Positions 25,467-34,088 of a stretch of DNA of 43,216 nucleotides are shown piece after piece. Source of the DNA: Pseudarthrobacter siccitolerans (GTDB taxonomy: Bacteria > Actinomycetota > Actinomycetes > Actinomycetales > Micrococcaceae); the NCBI RefSeq assembly GCF_001046895.1, contig NZ_CAQI01000047.1, forward strand, positions 1 to 43,216, read 5' to 3'. The stretch's first letter is position 1; every line of letters starts with the position of its first letter. The notes under the pieces were generated by a model. That model did no database searches. It was not told where the DNA came from and saw only the letters and a program-made list of their open reading frames with translations. A program made the translations under genes and the position numbers.

Positions 25467-25979
25467 TCAGGCGGCTTTCTTGGAGCCGGACTTCTTCTGG
25501 ATCGGCTTCGGCTTCTGCTGCTTCGGCTTCTGTTGTGCCGGTTTGTGCTGGACGGACTGCTGGTGGCGTGCCGGCTGCTGCTGCGGTGCAGGCTGTTCCG
25601 GCTTCTGTTGAACGGGCTGCTCCGCGACGGGCTGCTGCTGAACCGGCTCAGTCACACTTTCCGCGGAGACGTTGAAGCCGGCTCCAGCTGCCTCCGCATT
25701 CATAACCCCCGCTGCTTCATAAGCGCCTGCGGCATCGGCAGCGCGGTTGCGCTTCCAGCGGCGGAGCAGGTCCACGGCGGCCAGGACGCCGGCAAGCGGC
25801 GTGAGGACGGCTGCCAGGTACACAAAAAGCATCCAGGTCAGGGTGGTGAGCGGAGGCTGGTTGTTGTTCAGCAGGGAGAGCCCGCCCAAAAGACCAACGG
25901 CCCAAAAGAGGACCACTGCGGTGAGCACCGCCGCGGCCGGGAAATACTGGTTGGACACGATCTTTTTCAGGGTTTCCAC
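25467..25979 (-). CDS. Two-TM protein with Gln/Pro/Lys-rich C-terminal tail
   Basis: I do not recognise a family. The 170-residue product has two membrane helices (about 13-37 and 47-73), then a charged RRWKRNR segment, an Ala-rich stretch and a long low-complexity tail (about 105-170). Recurring QQQP, EQPVQQKP, QQKPKQQKPKP repeats end in KKSGSKKAA. By the positive-inside rule the basic tail is probably cytoplasmic and could bind nucleic acid, acidic lipid or proteins. The start is GTG 25979, six bases after AGGAGG. It converges on the REC-GGDEF gene with almost no gap, so the pairing may be positional only. Confidence 0.78.
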   Translation of the reverse strand: METLKKIVSNQYFPAAAVLTAVVLFWAVGLLGGLSLLNNNQPPLTTLTWMLFVYLAAVLTPLAGVLAAVDLLRRWKRNRAADAAGAYEAAGVMNAEAAGAGFNVSAESVTEPVQQQPVAEQPVQQKPEQPAPQQQPARHQQSVQHKPAQQKPKQQKPKPIQKKSGSKKAA

Positions 25980-26208
25980 GCACTTCCTCCTGCCTGGCCG
26001 GGGCACGGCTACAGCCGCTCAAGACCAGTATGGGGCTGCAGGGGCGGGAATCACGGCAACACGCAGGCGGTGGTGACGAACCTAACGTCCGGCCCACCTG
26101 TGCCTGCTTATTTCCACCCTCTTCCCTGCCACAGAACCAGCGAATACCGTGGACCTGACCGGCCGATGCCGGCTTGCCCGAACCGTTGGCGCCACTGTGG
26201 AGGTCCCT

Positions 26209-26760
26209 ATGCGAAAAGTCACTGCCGGTCTGTTCCATTCCGTGGATGGTGTGGTGTCCGAACCGTTCAAGTTCCAGTTCGACAGCTTTGACGACGAACT
26301 CGGTGCGGGCCTCACCAAGATGATGGAAACGGTGGACACCGTAGTGCTGGGCCGGGTCAGCTACCAGGAATGGGCGGGATATTGGCCTACCGCCACAGCG
26401 GACCAGGACTTTGGCGCCTTTATCAATTCCGTGGAGAAGTTCGTGGCCTCCCGATCGTTGAAGGAACCGCTGGAATGGCAGAACTCGCGCCTCATGGATG
26501 CCCCGCTGGAAGAGTTTGTGGGCAAGTTGAAAGAGCGCGACGGCGGAGAGATCGCGGTGTGCGGCAGCATCTCCGTGACCCGGCAGCTGCTGTTCGCCGG
26601 GCTGCTGGATTCGCTGACCCTGATGACCCACCCGGTCATCGCCGGCACAGGCCGCCGCCTGTTCGAAGACGGCGACCCCACCACCAGGCTCGAGCTGCAG
26701 GACCAGTACCGGACCAGCAAGGGCAACGTGGTCAGTGTGTACACGCGGCGCGGGGAATAG
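26209..26760 (+). CDS. Dihydrofolate-reductase-like protein, RibD C-terminal domain
   Basis: The 183-residue protein has the RibD-C/DHFR-like fold: MRKVTAGLFHSVDGVV at the start, then TVVLGRVSYQEWAGYWP, a central GEIAVCGSISVTRQLLFAGLLDSLTL and MTHPVIAGTGRRLFEDG. Such stand-alone proteins are NADPH-dependent reductases of unknown substrate, often called YyaP/YqjY-like; they are not part of riboflavin synthesis by themselves. The start is ATG 26209 since GGAGG lies just before it. The 229-base gap upstream (25980-26208) shows no gene. Confidence 0.88.
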   Translation: MRKVTAGLFHSVDGVVSEPFKFQFDSFDDELGAGLTKMMETVDTVVLGRVSYQEWAGYWPTATADQDFGAFINSVEKFVASRSLKEPLEWQNSRLMDAPLEEFVGKLKERDGGEIAVCGSISVTRQLLFAGLLDSLTLMTHPVIAGTGRRLFEDGDPTTRLELQDQYRTSKGNVVSVYTRRGE

Positions 26761-26814
26761 CGGCCGAAAGTCACTCCGGGAGCGGCCGGGAGGCGGGCGC
26801 CCACGCACAGCGGG

Positions 26815-26820
26815 TAAAAT
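26815..26820 (+). promoter_or_regulatory. -10 box of a probable leaderless rlmC mRNA
   Basis: TAAAAT ends nine bases before the rlmC ATG, and there is no ribosome-binding site between. Transcription should begin close to the ATG. No clear -35 was found. Confidence 0.5.
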
Positions 26821-26829
26821 CTTTCGGTC

Positions 26830-27957
26830 ATGCATTGTTTCTACTTCGATGCCGGCCGTTGCCGCTCCTGCACCCACATGGGTACCCCGTACGATCAACA
26901 GCTGGCTAGCAAGCAGATGCACTGCCAAACGCTCCTCGCCGGCCACGCGTCGCTGGAATGGCTTCCGCCCCTTGCGGGCCAGGAGTACGGTTTCCGGAAC
27001 AAGGCCAAGATGGTGATTGGCGGAACGTCCCAGAGACCCACCATCGGGATCCTCGACGCGGAAGGTTTCGGGGTGGACCTGCGCAAATGCGGCGTCTGCT
27101 CGCCCGGCCTGCGGGCATGTTTCCCGGTGCTGGCCGACTTCATCCGCCACACCCGCCTGACGCCGTACGACGTTCCGCGGCGCACTGGCGAACTGAAGCA
27201 CCTGATCATCACCGAATCCCCCGACGGCGACATCATGCTGCGCCTGGTGCTGCGCTCGGAACAGCTGGTCCCCCGGATCCGGAAGAACCTCCCTGGCCTG
27301 TTGGCTGCCCTGCCGCAGGTAAAGGTGGTCTCGGTGAACCTGCACCCGGAACACAAGGCGGTGCTGGAGGGCGAGCGCGAGATCCTGCTGACCGATCAGT
27401 CGACGCTGAAGATGCGGGTCAACGACGTTAACCTGCATCTGCGGCCGCAAAGCTTTTTCCAGACCAACAGCGAGATGGCCGCCGCACTGTACCGTCAGGG
27501 GCGCGAGTGGGTCAACGAGCTGGCGCCGGCCTCGGTCTGGGACCTCTATTGCGGCGTAGGCGGCTTCGCCTTGCACTGCGCGGACCCCTCCCGGGACGTG
27601 ACCGGCATCGAAACGAGCAGTGAAGCCATTGTCTCGGCCAAAATCAGCAGTGCGGAATCAGGGCTGCAGCGCATGGATTTCCGTGCCGGCGATGCCACGG
27701 CCTTCGCCCTCGCGGCGGACAAGTCGCCCGAGCTGGTGATCGTCAACCCGCCCCGGCGCGGGATCGGCAAGGAGCTGTGCGGCTGGCTCGAATCATCGGA
27801 CGTGGAGCACGTTGTCTACTCGAGCTGCAACGCCCAGTCGCTGGCCCGTGACCTGGCAGTACTCCCCTCGTTCACGGCGCGGCGGGCCCGGGTCCTGGAC
27901 ATGTTCCCGCAAACGAAGCACTACGAGGCAATGGTCCTGCTCAGCCGGGCCAGCTGA
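26830..27957 (+). CDS. rlmC: 23S rRNA (uracil-C5)-methyltransferase, RlmC/RumB type
   Basis: It methylates a uracil in 23S rRNA (U747 in E. coli) using SAM. The 375-residue protein starts with MHCFYFDAGRCRSC, supplying three of the [4Fe-4S] cysteines (3, 11, 14); the fourth is probably in KCGVC. The SAM-binding segment is WDLYCGVGGFAL, followed by VIVNPPRRGIG and the catalytic Cys333 in YSSCNAQSLARDL. The short form without a TRAM domain fits RlmC better than RlmD. It appears leaderless and converges on the SARP regulator gene with a 4-base gap. Confidence 0.92.
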   Translation: MHCFYFDAGRCRSCTHMGTPYDQQLASKQMHCQTLLAGHASLEWLPPLAGQEYGFRNKAKMVIGGTSQRPTIGILDAEGFGVDLRKCGVCSPGLRACFPVLADFIRHTRLTPYDVPRRTGELKHLIITESPDGDIMLRLVLRSEQLVPRIRKNLPGLLAALPQVKVVSVNLHPEHKAVLEGEREILLTDQSTLKMRVNDVNLHLRPQSFFQTNSEMAAALYRQGREWVNELAPASVWDLYCGVGGFALHCADPSRDVTGIETSSEAIVSAKISSAESGLQRMDFRAGDATAFALAADKSPELVIVNPPRRGIGKELCGWLESSDVEHVVYSSCNAQSLARDLAVLPSFTARRARVLDMFPQTKHYEAMVLLSRAS

Positions 27958-27961
27958 TCCC

Positions 27962-30916
27962 TCACCACGGCGCCGGGTTTACAGCCTCGTCGGTTTCAGG
28001 CCATGTGGAGTCGGCGTGCTTAACGTCTGCTCCAGGATGGCGTGCGCTTCGGCGGAGGACCTCACCGGCAGCCTGGGTGGGCGAAAGCGCCTTGCCGGCG
28101 GACCAGGCAAGCGCAAAGCGGACCGACCCAGCTTCGGCTCTGGCTTTGGCTACGATTTCGTCAACCCGTCTCCGTTCCGCTCCGTCCAGCAATTGCCCAC
28201 GGTCCGCGCGGTACGAATCGGCAGAAGCCAGAAGCCGGATGGCCAACTCGGTGCGGTGCCGTGCCAGGTAAACCCCAGCCAGCGAATCGAGGAATCCTGT
28301 CAGATGGCCCTGCGCCCGTAGCTCAAGGGCCGTGGTTATCGCTTCACACATCAGGCTTTCCGCACCGTCGTAATCGCCCGCTTGTTCCAGGGCTTCGGCC
28401 AGGTTCACAAGCCCGATACCCACCAGCCACCGATCCCCGATAGACCGGGCCATTTCGGCACACCGGCGCGACAGCTCAAGGGTAACGGCGACGTCCCCGG
28501 CATAGAATGCAAGCCGGGAGAGAACAACCAACGAGGCCACGCGAGTGCGGGGGCTCGCGGCTGGTGACCGCACAGCTTCCGCAGCCAGCCTCTCAGCTGT
28601 GGCCAAATTATCCGTCTGGGCAGCCTGGACGGCCAGGCACATTGTGGTCCAGGCTGCACCAGCAGCGTTGCGTGCGCAGTCGAAAGCCGCAAGGGCTGCT
28701 TGATGGAAACGTGCCGCATCGCTATATCTTCCTGCTGTCCAGCACAGAGTGGCCGCGCCGCTTAGGGCTGGAGCCAGAACCTCAGGCGCGGCATCCGTGG
28801 CCTTTTCGACTATTCCGACGGCGAGGTGCTGTTCCTCGGCTACGTCGCCGGTGAGCTCCCAGTAGTGCCAAAGTTGGCCCACCATGCGGAGCCCTATCTC
28901 TGGTGCCGCGTCCGGCCCGGCCGCCCACAGTAGTGCCGCCCGCAAGTCCAGAGCGTCGGACTGCAGTGTCCGGAATGCTTCAATCTGGCCGGGTCCCCAC
29001 AGCCTCGGACTAACAGCCTCCGCAAGGCTGAGGTAATGCCGGGCATGTTGGAGTCGAATGGTTGTTGCCCCGCTGAGGAGCGCCAACCGGTCACGGGCGA
29101 ACTCGCGGATCGACTGGAGCATGGACACCCGTTGGTGTCCGGTGGCGTCGGTGTGCGGTCTAAGCAGGCTCTGGTCCGCGAGGGATGCCAGCAGCTCGCC
29201 AATCCGGGGCTGCACCTCAGTCGTTCCGTTGCATATCGCAGCGATAGCCTCGACGGTCGGATCGCCGGCAAAAACCCCAAGATGGACCAACAGTTGCTGC
29301 TCGTTTCTGCCCAGAAGCTGGTAGCTCCAGGTGATTGCCGCAGTCAGCGTCCGCTGCCGTTCAGGAAGGTCCCGGAACGCAGCGGGGAGGTCGTTCAAAC
29401 TGCGTTCCAGATCCGCCAGGAGGGCCTGCTCGGTGCGGTACCGCAGCTGGGCGGCGGCCAGCTCAATGGCCAGCGGTAAGCCGTCCAGACGATGGCACAG
29501 CCGGGTCAGGACGGCAGCATTCCCCGGGTCGACGTCGAAATGGGGCCTGACTGCCCTCCCCCGGTTAAGGAGCAGCTTCATGGCCGGCACTTCCCGGAGC
29601 CTGCTGGGAGGCAGTGCCGGTTCGAGAGGCGGAAGGGCAAGCGGTCCGAGCTCATACTCGTATTCGGCGCGTAGCCCGAGACGCCTCCGGCTGGTAGTCA
29701 GGATGCGGAGGTCGGGAGCAGCGGTTAGCAGATCCACCACCATCGGCCAGGCGTCCTCCAGATGTTCAAAGTTGTCCAGCACCAAGAGCAGCCGGCGTGT
29801 GCGAAGGAACCGGGAGGCGGCTTTCAACGGATCTTCGCCGGACCAGTCGTCCAGACCCAGTGTGGTGGCGATGGCACCCGGCACTTGGTGGACGTCGGAA
29901 AGCGGCGCCAAATTAACCCAGCCCACGCCGTCGTTCATTTGTTGGCCCAACCGGGCCGCAGCGGCCAGTACCAGCCGCGTTTTACCGGCACCGCCCGGGC
30001 CGGTAACAGTCACCAGCCGGCACTCCTTTGAGCGGTACAAGGAGCACACCTCTTTCAGTTCCGCTTCCCGGCCTACCAAGGGGGTGACCGGGGCGGGCAG
30101 GTTCTCCAGCCGCTGACTGGGGCGATCCGCATTCACTGCTGGAACATCGAGCGAGGTATCCTGCCGCAGCACCAGCGCTTCCAGCTCCCGCAGCCGCATC
30201 CCGGGATCAATACCAAGTTCGGTCATGAATACTTTGCGGGCGTGCCGCGCGGCTGCGAGCGCGTCCGCCTGCCGGCCGGAGCGGTATAAGGCAACAACCA
30301 GTGACGCCCGGAGCCGTTCATGGAATGGATGCTTCGACACCAGCCGTTGCAACTCGCGGGCCAAAGTGTTGTGCCTGCCCAATGCGAGTTCGACCTCGGC
30401 GAGGTCCTGGTAAGCGTCCAGCCACGCTTCCTCCAGCATTTCGAGGTCCGGCGCGAGCAGTTCGAGATCAGCCAATTCCGGAAAGATCCGTCCCCTGAAC
30501 AAGCCCACGCCCTGGCGCAGCTGACGGGCTCCCGCCACCAGGTCCCCAGCCTGGACTGCTTGCTCACCGGCGGCGATATACGCTCGGAACTGCAGGAGAT
30601 CGACTTCGTCGTCCGCCACCGTCAGTAAGTAACCTCCAGGCCGGCTGGCGAGCCGCTGCGAAGGAACGCCTTTGGGCCGGCCTGGTTCCAGCAGGCGCCT
30701 CAGGTTGGCGATGTAGACCTGAAGTTGTGCGCCTGGATGTGCGGGCAAGCTGCCCTCCCAGACGGCAGCGGCAAGAAAATCAGCGGTGACAACGGTATTG
30801 GGCATGAGCACCAGGCATTCGAGGACAATCCGCAGCTTTTCGCTCCCCAGCAAAACGGTCCGGCCGTCGGCAACAACCTCCAGAGGACCGAGGGCCCTGA
30901 TCCGCAATGCGCCCAT
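27962..30916 (-). CDS. SARP/AfsR-type regulator: winged helix, BTAD, NB-ARC, TPR
   Basis: The 984-residue transcription factor has a SARP winged-helix domain (about 1-95, starting MGALRIRALGPLEVVADG) and a BTAD helical domain (about 96-245, with LDAYQDLAEVELALGRH and ALYRSGRQADALAAARHARK). A nucleotide-binding module has P-loop GPGGAGKT (about 305-312), LLLVLDNFEHLED and LTTSRRRLGL. The C-terminal third is TPR-like helical repeats. The build matches AfsR-like regulators that sense through ATP and TPRs. ATG 30916, preceded by GAGGGG, is chosen because the domain begins there; an ATG at 31030 would add 38 non-conserved residues. It is divergent from a secreted protein whose promoter carries a SARP-like repeat. 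Base composition appears less GC-rich than its neighbours. Confidence 0.92.
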   Translation of the reverse strand: MGALRIRALGPLEVVADGRTVLLGSEKLRIVLECLVLMPNTVVTADFLAAAVWEGSLPAHPGAQLQVYIANLRRLLEPGRPKGVPSQRLASRPGGYLLTVADDEVDLLQFRAYIAAGEQAVQAGDLVAGARQLRQGVGLFRGRIFPELADLELLAPDLEMLEEAWLDAYQDLAEVELALGRHNTLARELQRLVSKHPFHERLRASLVVALYRSGRQADALAAARHARKVFMTELGIDPGMRLRELEALVLRQDTSLDVPAVNADRPSQRLENLPAPVTPLVGREAELKEVCSLYRSKECRLVTVTGPGGAGKTRLVLAAAARLGQQMNDGVGWVNLAPLSDVHQVPGAIATTLGLDDWSGEDPLKAASRFLRTRRLLLVLDNFEHLEDAWPMVVDLLTAAPDLRILTTSRRRLGLRAEYEYELGPLALPPLEPALPPSRLREVPAMKLLLNRGRAVRPHFDVDPGNAAVLTRLCHRLDGLPLAIELAAAQLRYRTEQALLADLERSLNDLPAAFRDLPERQRTLTAAITWSYQLLGRNEQQLLVHLGVFAGDPTVEAIAAICNGTTEVQPRIGELLASLADQSLLRPHTDATGHQRVSMLQSIREFARDRLALLSGATTIRLQHARHYLSLAEAVSPRLWGPGQIEAFRTLQSDALDLRAALLWAAGPDAAPEIGLRMVGQLWHYWELTGDVAEEQHLAVGIVEKATDAAPEVLAPALSGAATLCWTAGRYSDAARFHQAALAAFDCARNAAGAAWTTMCLAVQAAQTDNLATAERLAAEAVRSPAASPRTRVASLVVLSRLAFYAGDVAVTLELSRRCAEMARSIGDRWLVGIGLVNLAEALEQAGDYDGAESLMCEAITTALELRAQGHLTGFLDSLAGVYLARHRTELAIRLLASADSYRADRGQLLDGAERRRVDEIVAKARAEAGSVRFALAWSAGKALSPTQAAGEVLRRSARHPGADVKHADSTWPETDEAVNPAPW

Positions 30917-31090
30917 CGCCAAGTACCCCTCACTGGCCGGCCGCTGAACTGGCGCGACTGGCCAGCCCACCGGAACTCCAAGACGAGCGAACCCCACAGC
31001 GCCCCGCCCCGACCCTTGATGCGACCCCATGGAGTTGCATCAACCCAATCTTGCTCCCGGGCAGACGACCGGTCCAGTGTTTTTGGCCCG

Positions 31091-31108
31091 ATTAAGGATG
31101 GGTTAAGG
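31091..31108 (+). promoter_or_regulatory. SARP-box-like direct repeat before the secreted protein gene
   Basis: ATTAAGG (31091-31097) and GTTAAGG (31102-31108) are separated by four bases, giving an 11-base period. SARP regulators bind heptamer direct repeats with exactly this spacing, placed about 8 bases before the -10. Here CAATCT (31118-31123) is at the right distance but is a poor -10. The repeat lies 54 bases before ATG 31162 and on the far side of the regulator's start, in a 245-base divergent region. Confidence 0.6.
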
Positions 31109-31161
31109 GCGGGGAGCCAATCTAGAGGCATCCATTGGAATACCCCCGAAAGGAAAATCCC

Positions 31162-31689
31162 ATGAAAACGACAATTACGCGCATGCTGGCCCCTGCTGCC
31201 TTGGCCACAGTCGCCCTGGTTGCCCCTGCTGCACCGGCGCTTGCTGAAGACGTGTCCTTCATCCTGCCTGCCGGCACGGGATGTGACTTCAGGCTTGGTG
31301 TCTCCTGGACGGGAGGAAACCTTCAGACCAAAGAGTTTGTGGACGAGGACGGGGATACCGTTCGATTGCTCGTCTCGGGCAAGGGAACTGTGATCACCTA
31401 CACAAACTATGGTTACAAGCCGGGACGCCATCCTGAAGCTGTTGACTCCATCACTATTCGCACCGACGGTTCAGTGACTGAAACCGTGACCAATCCTGAC
31501 GGTACCCAAACCGTCACCGCCACTGGCCACAACGGCCTGATTTTGTTTCCCTCCGATGAACCAGCAGGACCGACAACCACCCACTACATCGGAAAGGTTG
31601 TCTACAACGTCGACCCCGCGACCGGTATCTTCACCTTGGTGAGCTCTTCGGGTCAAGCAATCGACGTCTGCACTGAGCTCTCCAGCTGA
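31162..31689 (+). CDS. Small secreted protein of unknown function
   Basis: No family is recognised. The 175-residue precursor has a clear Sec signal peptide, cleaved probably after APALA (residue 28). The mature 147 residues contain only two Cys, Cys41 near the start (GTGCDF) and Cys170 near the end (IDVCTEL), which could close the chain with one disulfide. Alternating Thr/Val/Gly segments (SITIRTDGSVTETVTNPDG) suggest a beta-rich domain. AAGGA precedes the ATG. The gene is lower in GC than most of the window and is divergent from the SARP gene, so it may be the regulator's direct target and a transferred pair. Similar proteins are best left as hypothetical exported. Confidence 0.85.
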   Translation: MKTTITRMLAPAALATVALVAPAAPALAEDVSFILPAGTGCDFRLGVSWTGGNLQTKEFVDEDGDTVRLLVSGKGTVITYTNYGYKPGRHPEAVDSITIRTDGSVTETVTNPDGTQTVTATGHNGLILFPSDEPAGPTTTHYIGKVVYNVDPATGIFTLVSSSGQAIDVCTELSS

Positions 31690-31693
31690 CCCC

Positions 31694-33106
31694 TCAGCCC
31701 CCGTTCCGGGCCAGCATCTCCCCGATGATCCGGGCGCCTTCGGGAAAGGCGCCCGGATTCGTCCCCGAGTAGTTGAGCCGGATGAAGGGGCCCGCGGGCT
31801 CGGCCGGGAACCACTCATTACCGGGCGCAATAATCACTCCGGCAGACTCGCAGTCCCTGGCAAGCCGCTCCAGGTCGGTGCCGTCCGGAAGCCGCACCCA
31901 CACGTGCAGCCCGCCTTTGGGCACCTGCTCAATGTGCCCCTGCGGCATGTGCTGGCGCAGGCTGGTGACCAGCAGGTCGCGCCGGGATTCCAGCTGGTGG
32001 CGGAGGCTCCGCAGGTGGGTCTGCCACCCGGGCTGCGTGACGACGTCGAGCGCGGCCGCCTGCAGCAGCCCGCTGACGTACATCGACTCCGCCGCGCGGT
32101 CGGCAAGGATGCGCTCCCGTGCAGGCCCGCGGGCGATCACCGCGGCCACCCGGATGGACGTCGACACACTCTTGGTGAGCGAACGCAGGTACACCACATG
32201 GCCTGAATCGTCGCGGGAAGCCACCGGAACGGGACTGGTGGTGATGCCGAAGTCGTGCGCCCAGTCGTCCTCCACTAAGAACGCGCCCTGCGCCCGCACC
32301 ACGTCCAGCACCTGGTCCCGCCGCTCCGCCGTCCACTGGGCACCGGTGGGGTTGGCGTAGTTGGGCTGCGCATAAAACACCCGGGCCCCGGACTCCTCAA
32401 AAGCACGGGTCAGTTCCAGCGGGTCGGGCCCCTCCGGGCCGGCGGGAACCGGCACCACACGGACTCCCGCCTGCGCGGCGGCCAGGATGGCGCCCCAGTA
32501 CGTGGGCGATTCCAGCAGCAGGGGCTGTCCCCTGCCCACCAGCGCGCTGAAAATGGAGCTCAGCCCGCTCTGGCTGCCGGGAAGTACGACGACGTCGCTT
32601 GGGTTCGGCGGGGTGGTCCCGGCCGGCGTCGACGCACCCAGCTCATGCGCGAACCACGACTGCAGTTCCGGCAGGCCGGCCGCGGGCGGGCGGGACAGGG
32701 CTGCGTCCCCGCGGGCAGCCCGGGTCAGGGCAGCCCGGACCAGCCGCTCCGGCAGCAGTTCCCGGGCCGGGTAGCCGGAGTGGAAGGAAATAACATCGAG
32801 CGGCAGGTCGCGCATGGTGGATGACGCCGCGGGCAGTGCCGTCCGCGGTGAGCGCAGGGCCGCCGTCTGCCAGCCGTAGTCCGACGGCTTCGCGGTCCTG
32901 GCCGCGCGGACAAACGTCCCCACGCCTGGCCTGCTCTCAATCAAGCCCTGCGCTGTCAGTGTTTGCAGCGCCTTCTGCACCGTCACCGGACTGGCCTGGT
33001 ACTCGGCCACCAAGGAACGCGTGGACGGCAGCTTCGCTCCCGGCGCGGCGGCGGCCATCCAGGTTTTCAGGTGCGCCACGATCCGCGAACTGCTATCGTT
33101 GTTCAT
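31694..33106 (-). CDS. MocR/PdxR-type GntR regulator with aminotransferase domain
   Basis: The 470-residue protein fuses an N-terminal GntR winged helix (about 1-75, with LPSTRSLVAEYQASPVTVQKALQTLTAQGLI) to a class I aminotransferase-like domain (about 105-465). VLPGSQSGLSSIFSAL, YAQPNYANPTGAQW, LVEDDWAHDF and SLTKSVSTSIRVA (with the PLP Lys) are visible. Such proteins sense PLP or amino-acid-like ligands. ATG 33106 is chosen over an in-frame TTG at 33115. Its start codon overlaps the ATG of the divergent EamA transporter; a TACTAT -10 ends eight bases before it, so the mRNA is probably leaderless. The adjacent exporter is its likely target. Confidence 0.93.
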   Translation of the reverse strand: MNNDSSSRIVAHLKTWMAAAAPGAKLPSTRSLVAEYQASPVTVQKALQTLTAQGLIESRPGVGTFVRAARTAKPSDYGWQTAALRSPRTALPAASSTMRDLPLDVISFHSGYPARELLPERLVRAALTRAARGDAALSRPPAAGLPELQSWFAHELGASTPAGTTPPNPSDVVVLPGSQSGLSSIFSALVGRGQPLLLESPTYWGAILAAAQAGVRVVPVPAGPEGPDPLELTRAFEESGARVFYAQPNYANPTGAQWTAERRDQVLDVVRAQGAFLVEDDWAHDFGITTSPVPVASRDDSGHVVYLRSLTKSVSTSIRVAAVIARGPARERILADRAAESMYVSGLLQAAALDVVTQPGWQTHLRSLRHQLESRRDLLVTSLRQHMPQGHIEQVPKGGLHVWVRLPDGTDLERLARDCESAGVIIAPGNEWFPAEPAGPFIRLNYSGTNPGAFPEGARIIGEMLARNGG

Positions 33107-33128
33107 GAGAGACAATAGTAGCGCTACT
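33094..33128. promoter_or_regulatory. Overlapping divergent promoters and palindromic operator, MocR/EamA
   Basis: On the plus strand TATCGT (33094-33099) ends five bases before the EamA ATG at 33105. On the minus strand TACTAT (33120-33115) ends eight bases before the MocR ATG at 33106. The perfect 12-bp palindrome AGTAGCGCTACT (33117-33128) overlaps the MocR -10 and is a candidate autorepression site. The two start codons share bases in the sequence CATG. Confidence 0.6.
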
Positions 33129-34085
33129 CTTCCTCAGCGCACAGTGATACTGCCTTCTGGCGGCTCCGGAATCTGGCTGGGGCTCATCGGTGTGGCGGCA
33201 TTCTCGTTCACCGTCCCGTTCACCAAAGTGGCTGTGGCCAGCCTGTCCCCGCTGTTCATCGGCTCCGGCCGGGCCGTGGTGGCAGCAGTCCTCGCAGGGT
33301 CAGCCCTGGCACTCACCCGGCAGCGGCTCCCCCGCGGAGTGCAGTGGGCGCGGCTCGCAGTGGTGGCAGCCGGCGTCGTCGTGGGCTTCCCGCTACTGAC
33401 CTCCTTTGCCTTGACCGCCACACCCGCCAGCCACGGGGCTGTGGTGATTGCTTTACTGCCGGCTGCGACGGCAACGGCCGCAGTGCTTCGCGGCCGGGAA
33501 CGGCCCCGGTTGGCGTTCTGGCTCGTCACCGGCGCGGGAGCCATTGCGGCAATCATCTTCGCTTCCCTGCATTCCGGCGGCTTCGGGCAGATGCACTGGG
33601 CGGACCTGCTGCTGCTCGGTTCGGTGGTTGCCGCAGCCATCGGCTACGCCGAAGGTGGCCTGCTGGCCCGAGAACTTGGCGCATGGCAGACGGTGTCCTG
33701 GGCGCTGGTGCTCGCGTCGCCGCTGATGGTGCTTCTGACCGCCGTTTCCATGGCCCAGCAACCGCCATCCGCCGGACCCATGCAATGGCTGGCATTCGCC
33801 TATCTCGGGGTAGTGAGCATGTTCCTCGGGTTCTTCGCCTGGTACCGCGGCCTGGCCATCGGCCCCATCGCTTCCGTCAGCCAGATCCAGCTCATCCAGC
33901 CTGTCCTGACCATCTGTTGGGCAGCACTCCTGCTGGGCGAACGCCTGGCCTGGCCCACCGCCCTCGGCGCCCTGGCCGTGATCCTCTGCGCCGGAGCGGC
34001 CGTCCGGGTGCGGCTCAGGCCGGAACCCCTGCAGCCGGCGCCCGCCGTCCACCCCGTCCCATCCCTTCAATCAGTAAAGGACTAG
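33105..34085 (+). CDS. EamA/DMT-family transporter
   Basis: The 326-residue protein has ten hydrophobic helices in two EamA halves. The first starts at GIWLGLIGVAAFSFTVPFTKVAVASLSP, and the second holds GFFAWYRGLAIGPIASVSQIQLIQPVLTICWAALLLGERL, the typical EamA end. It probably exports an amino acid or related metabolite. MocR regulators often sit next to and control such exporters. ATG 33105 overlaps the regulator's start; GTG 33141 is a later in-frame alternative. Three bases after its stop the PaiB-like gene begins, so the two are likely co-transcribed. Confidence 0.88.
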   Translation: MRDNSSATLPQRTVILPSGGSGIWLGLIGVAAFSFTVPFTKVAVASLSPLFIGSGRAVVAAVLAGSALALTRQRLPRGVQWARLAVVAAGVVVGFPLLTSFALTATPASHGAVVIALLPAATATAAVLRGRERPRLAFWLVTGAGAIAAIIFASLHSGGFGQMHWADLLLLGSVVAAAIGYAEGGLLARELGAWQTVSWALVLASPLMVLLTAVSMAQQPPSAGPMQWLAFAYLGVVSMFLGFFAWYRGLAIGPIASVSQIQLIQPVLTICWAALLLGERLAWPTALGALAVILCAGAAVRVRLRPEPLQPAPAVHPVPSLQSVKD

Positions 34086-34088
34086 CCC

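Noticed and set aside
30917..31030. SARP regulator starting at ATG 31030
   Set aside because: The 38 extra residues are low-complexity; the conserved domain begins at ATG 30916, which has GAGGGG upstream.
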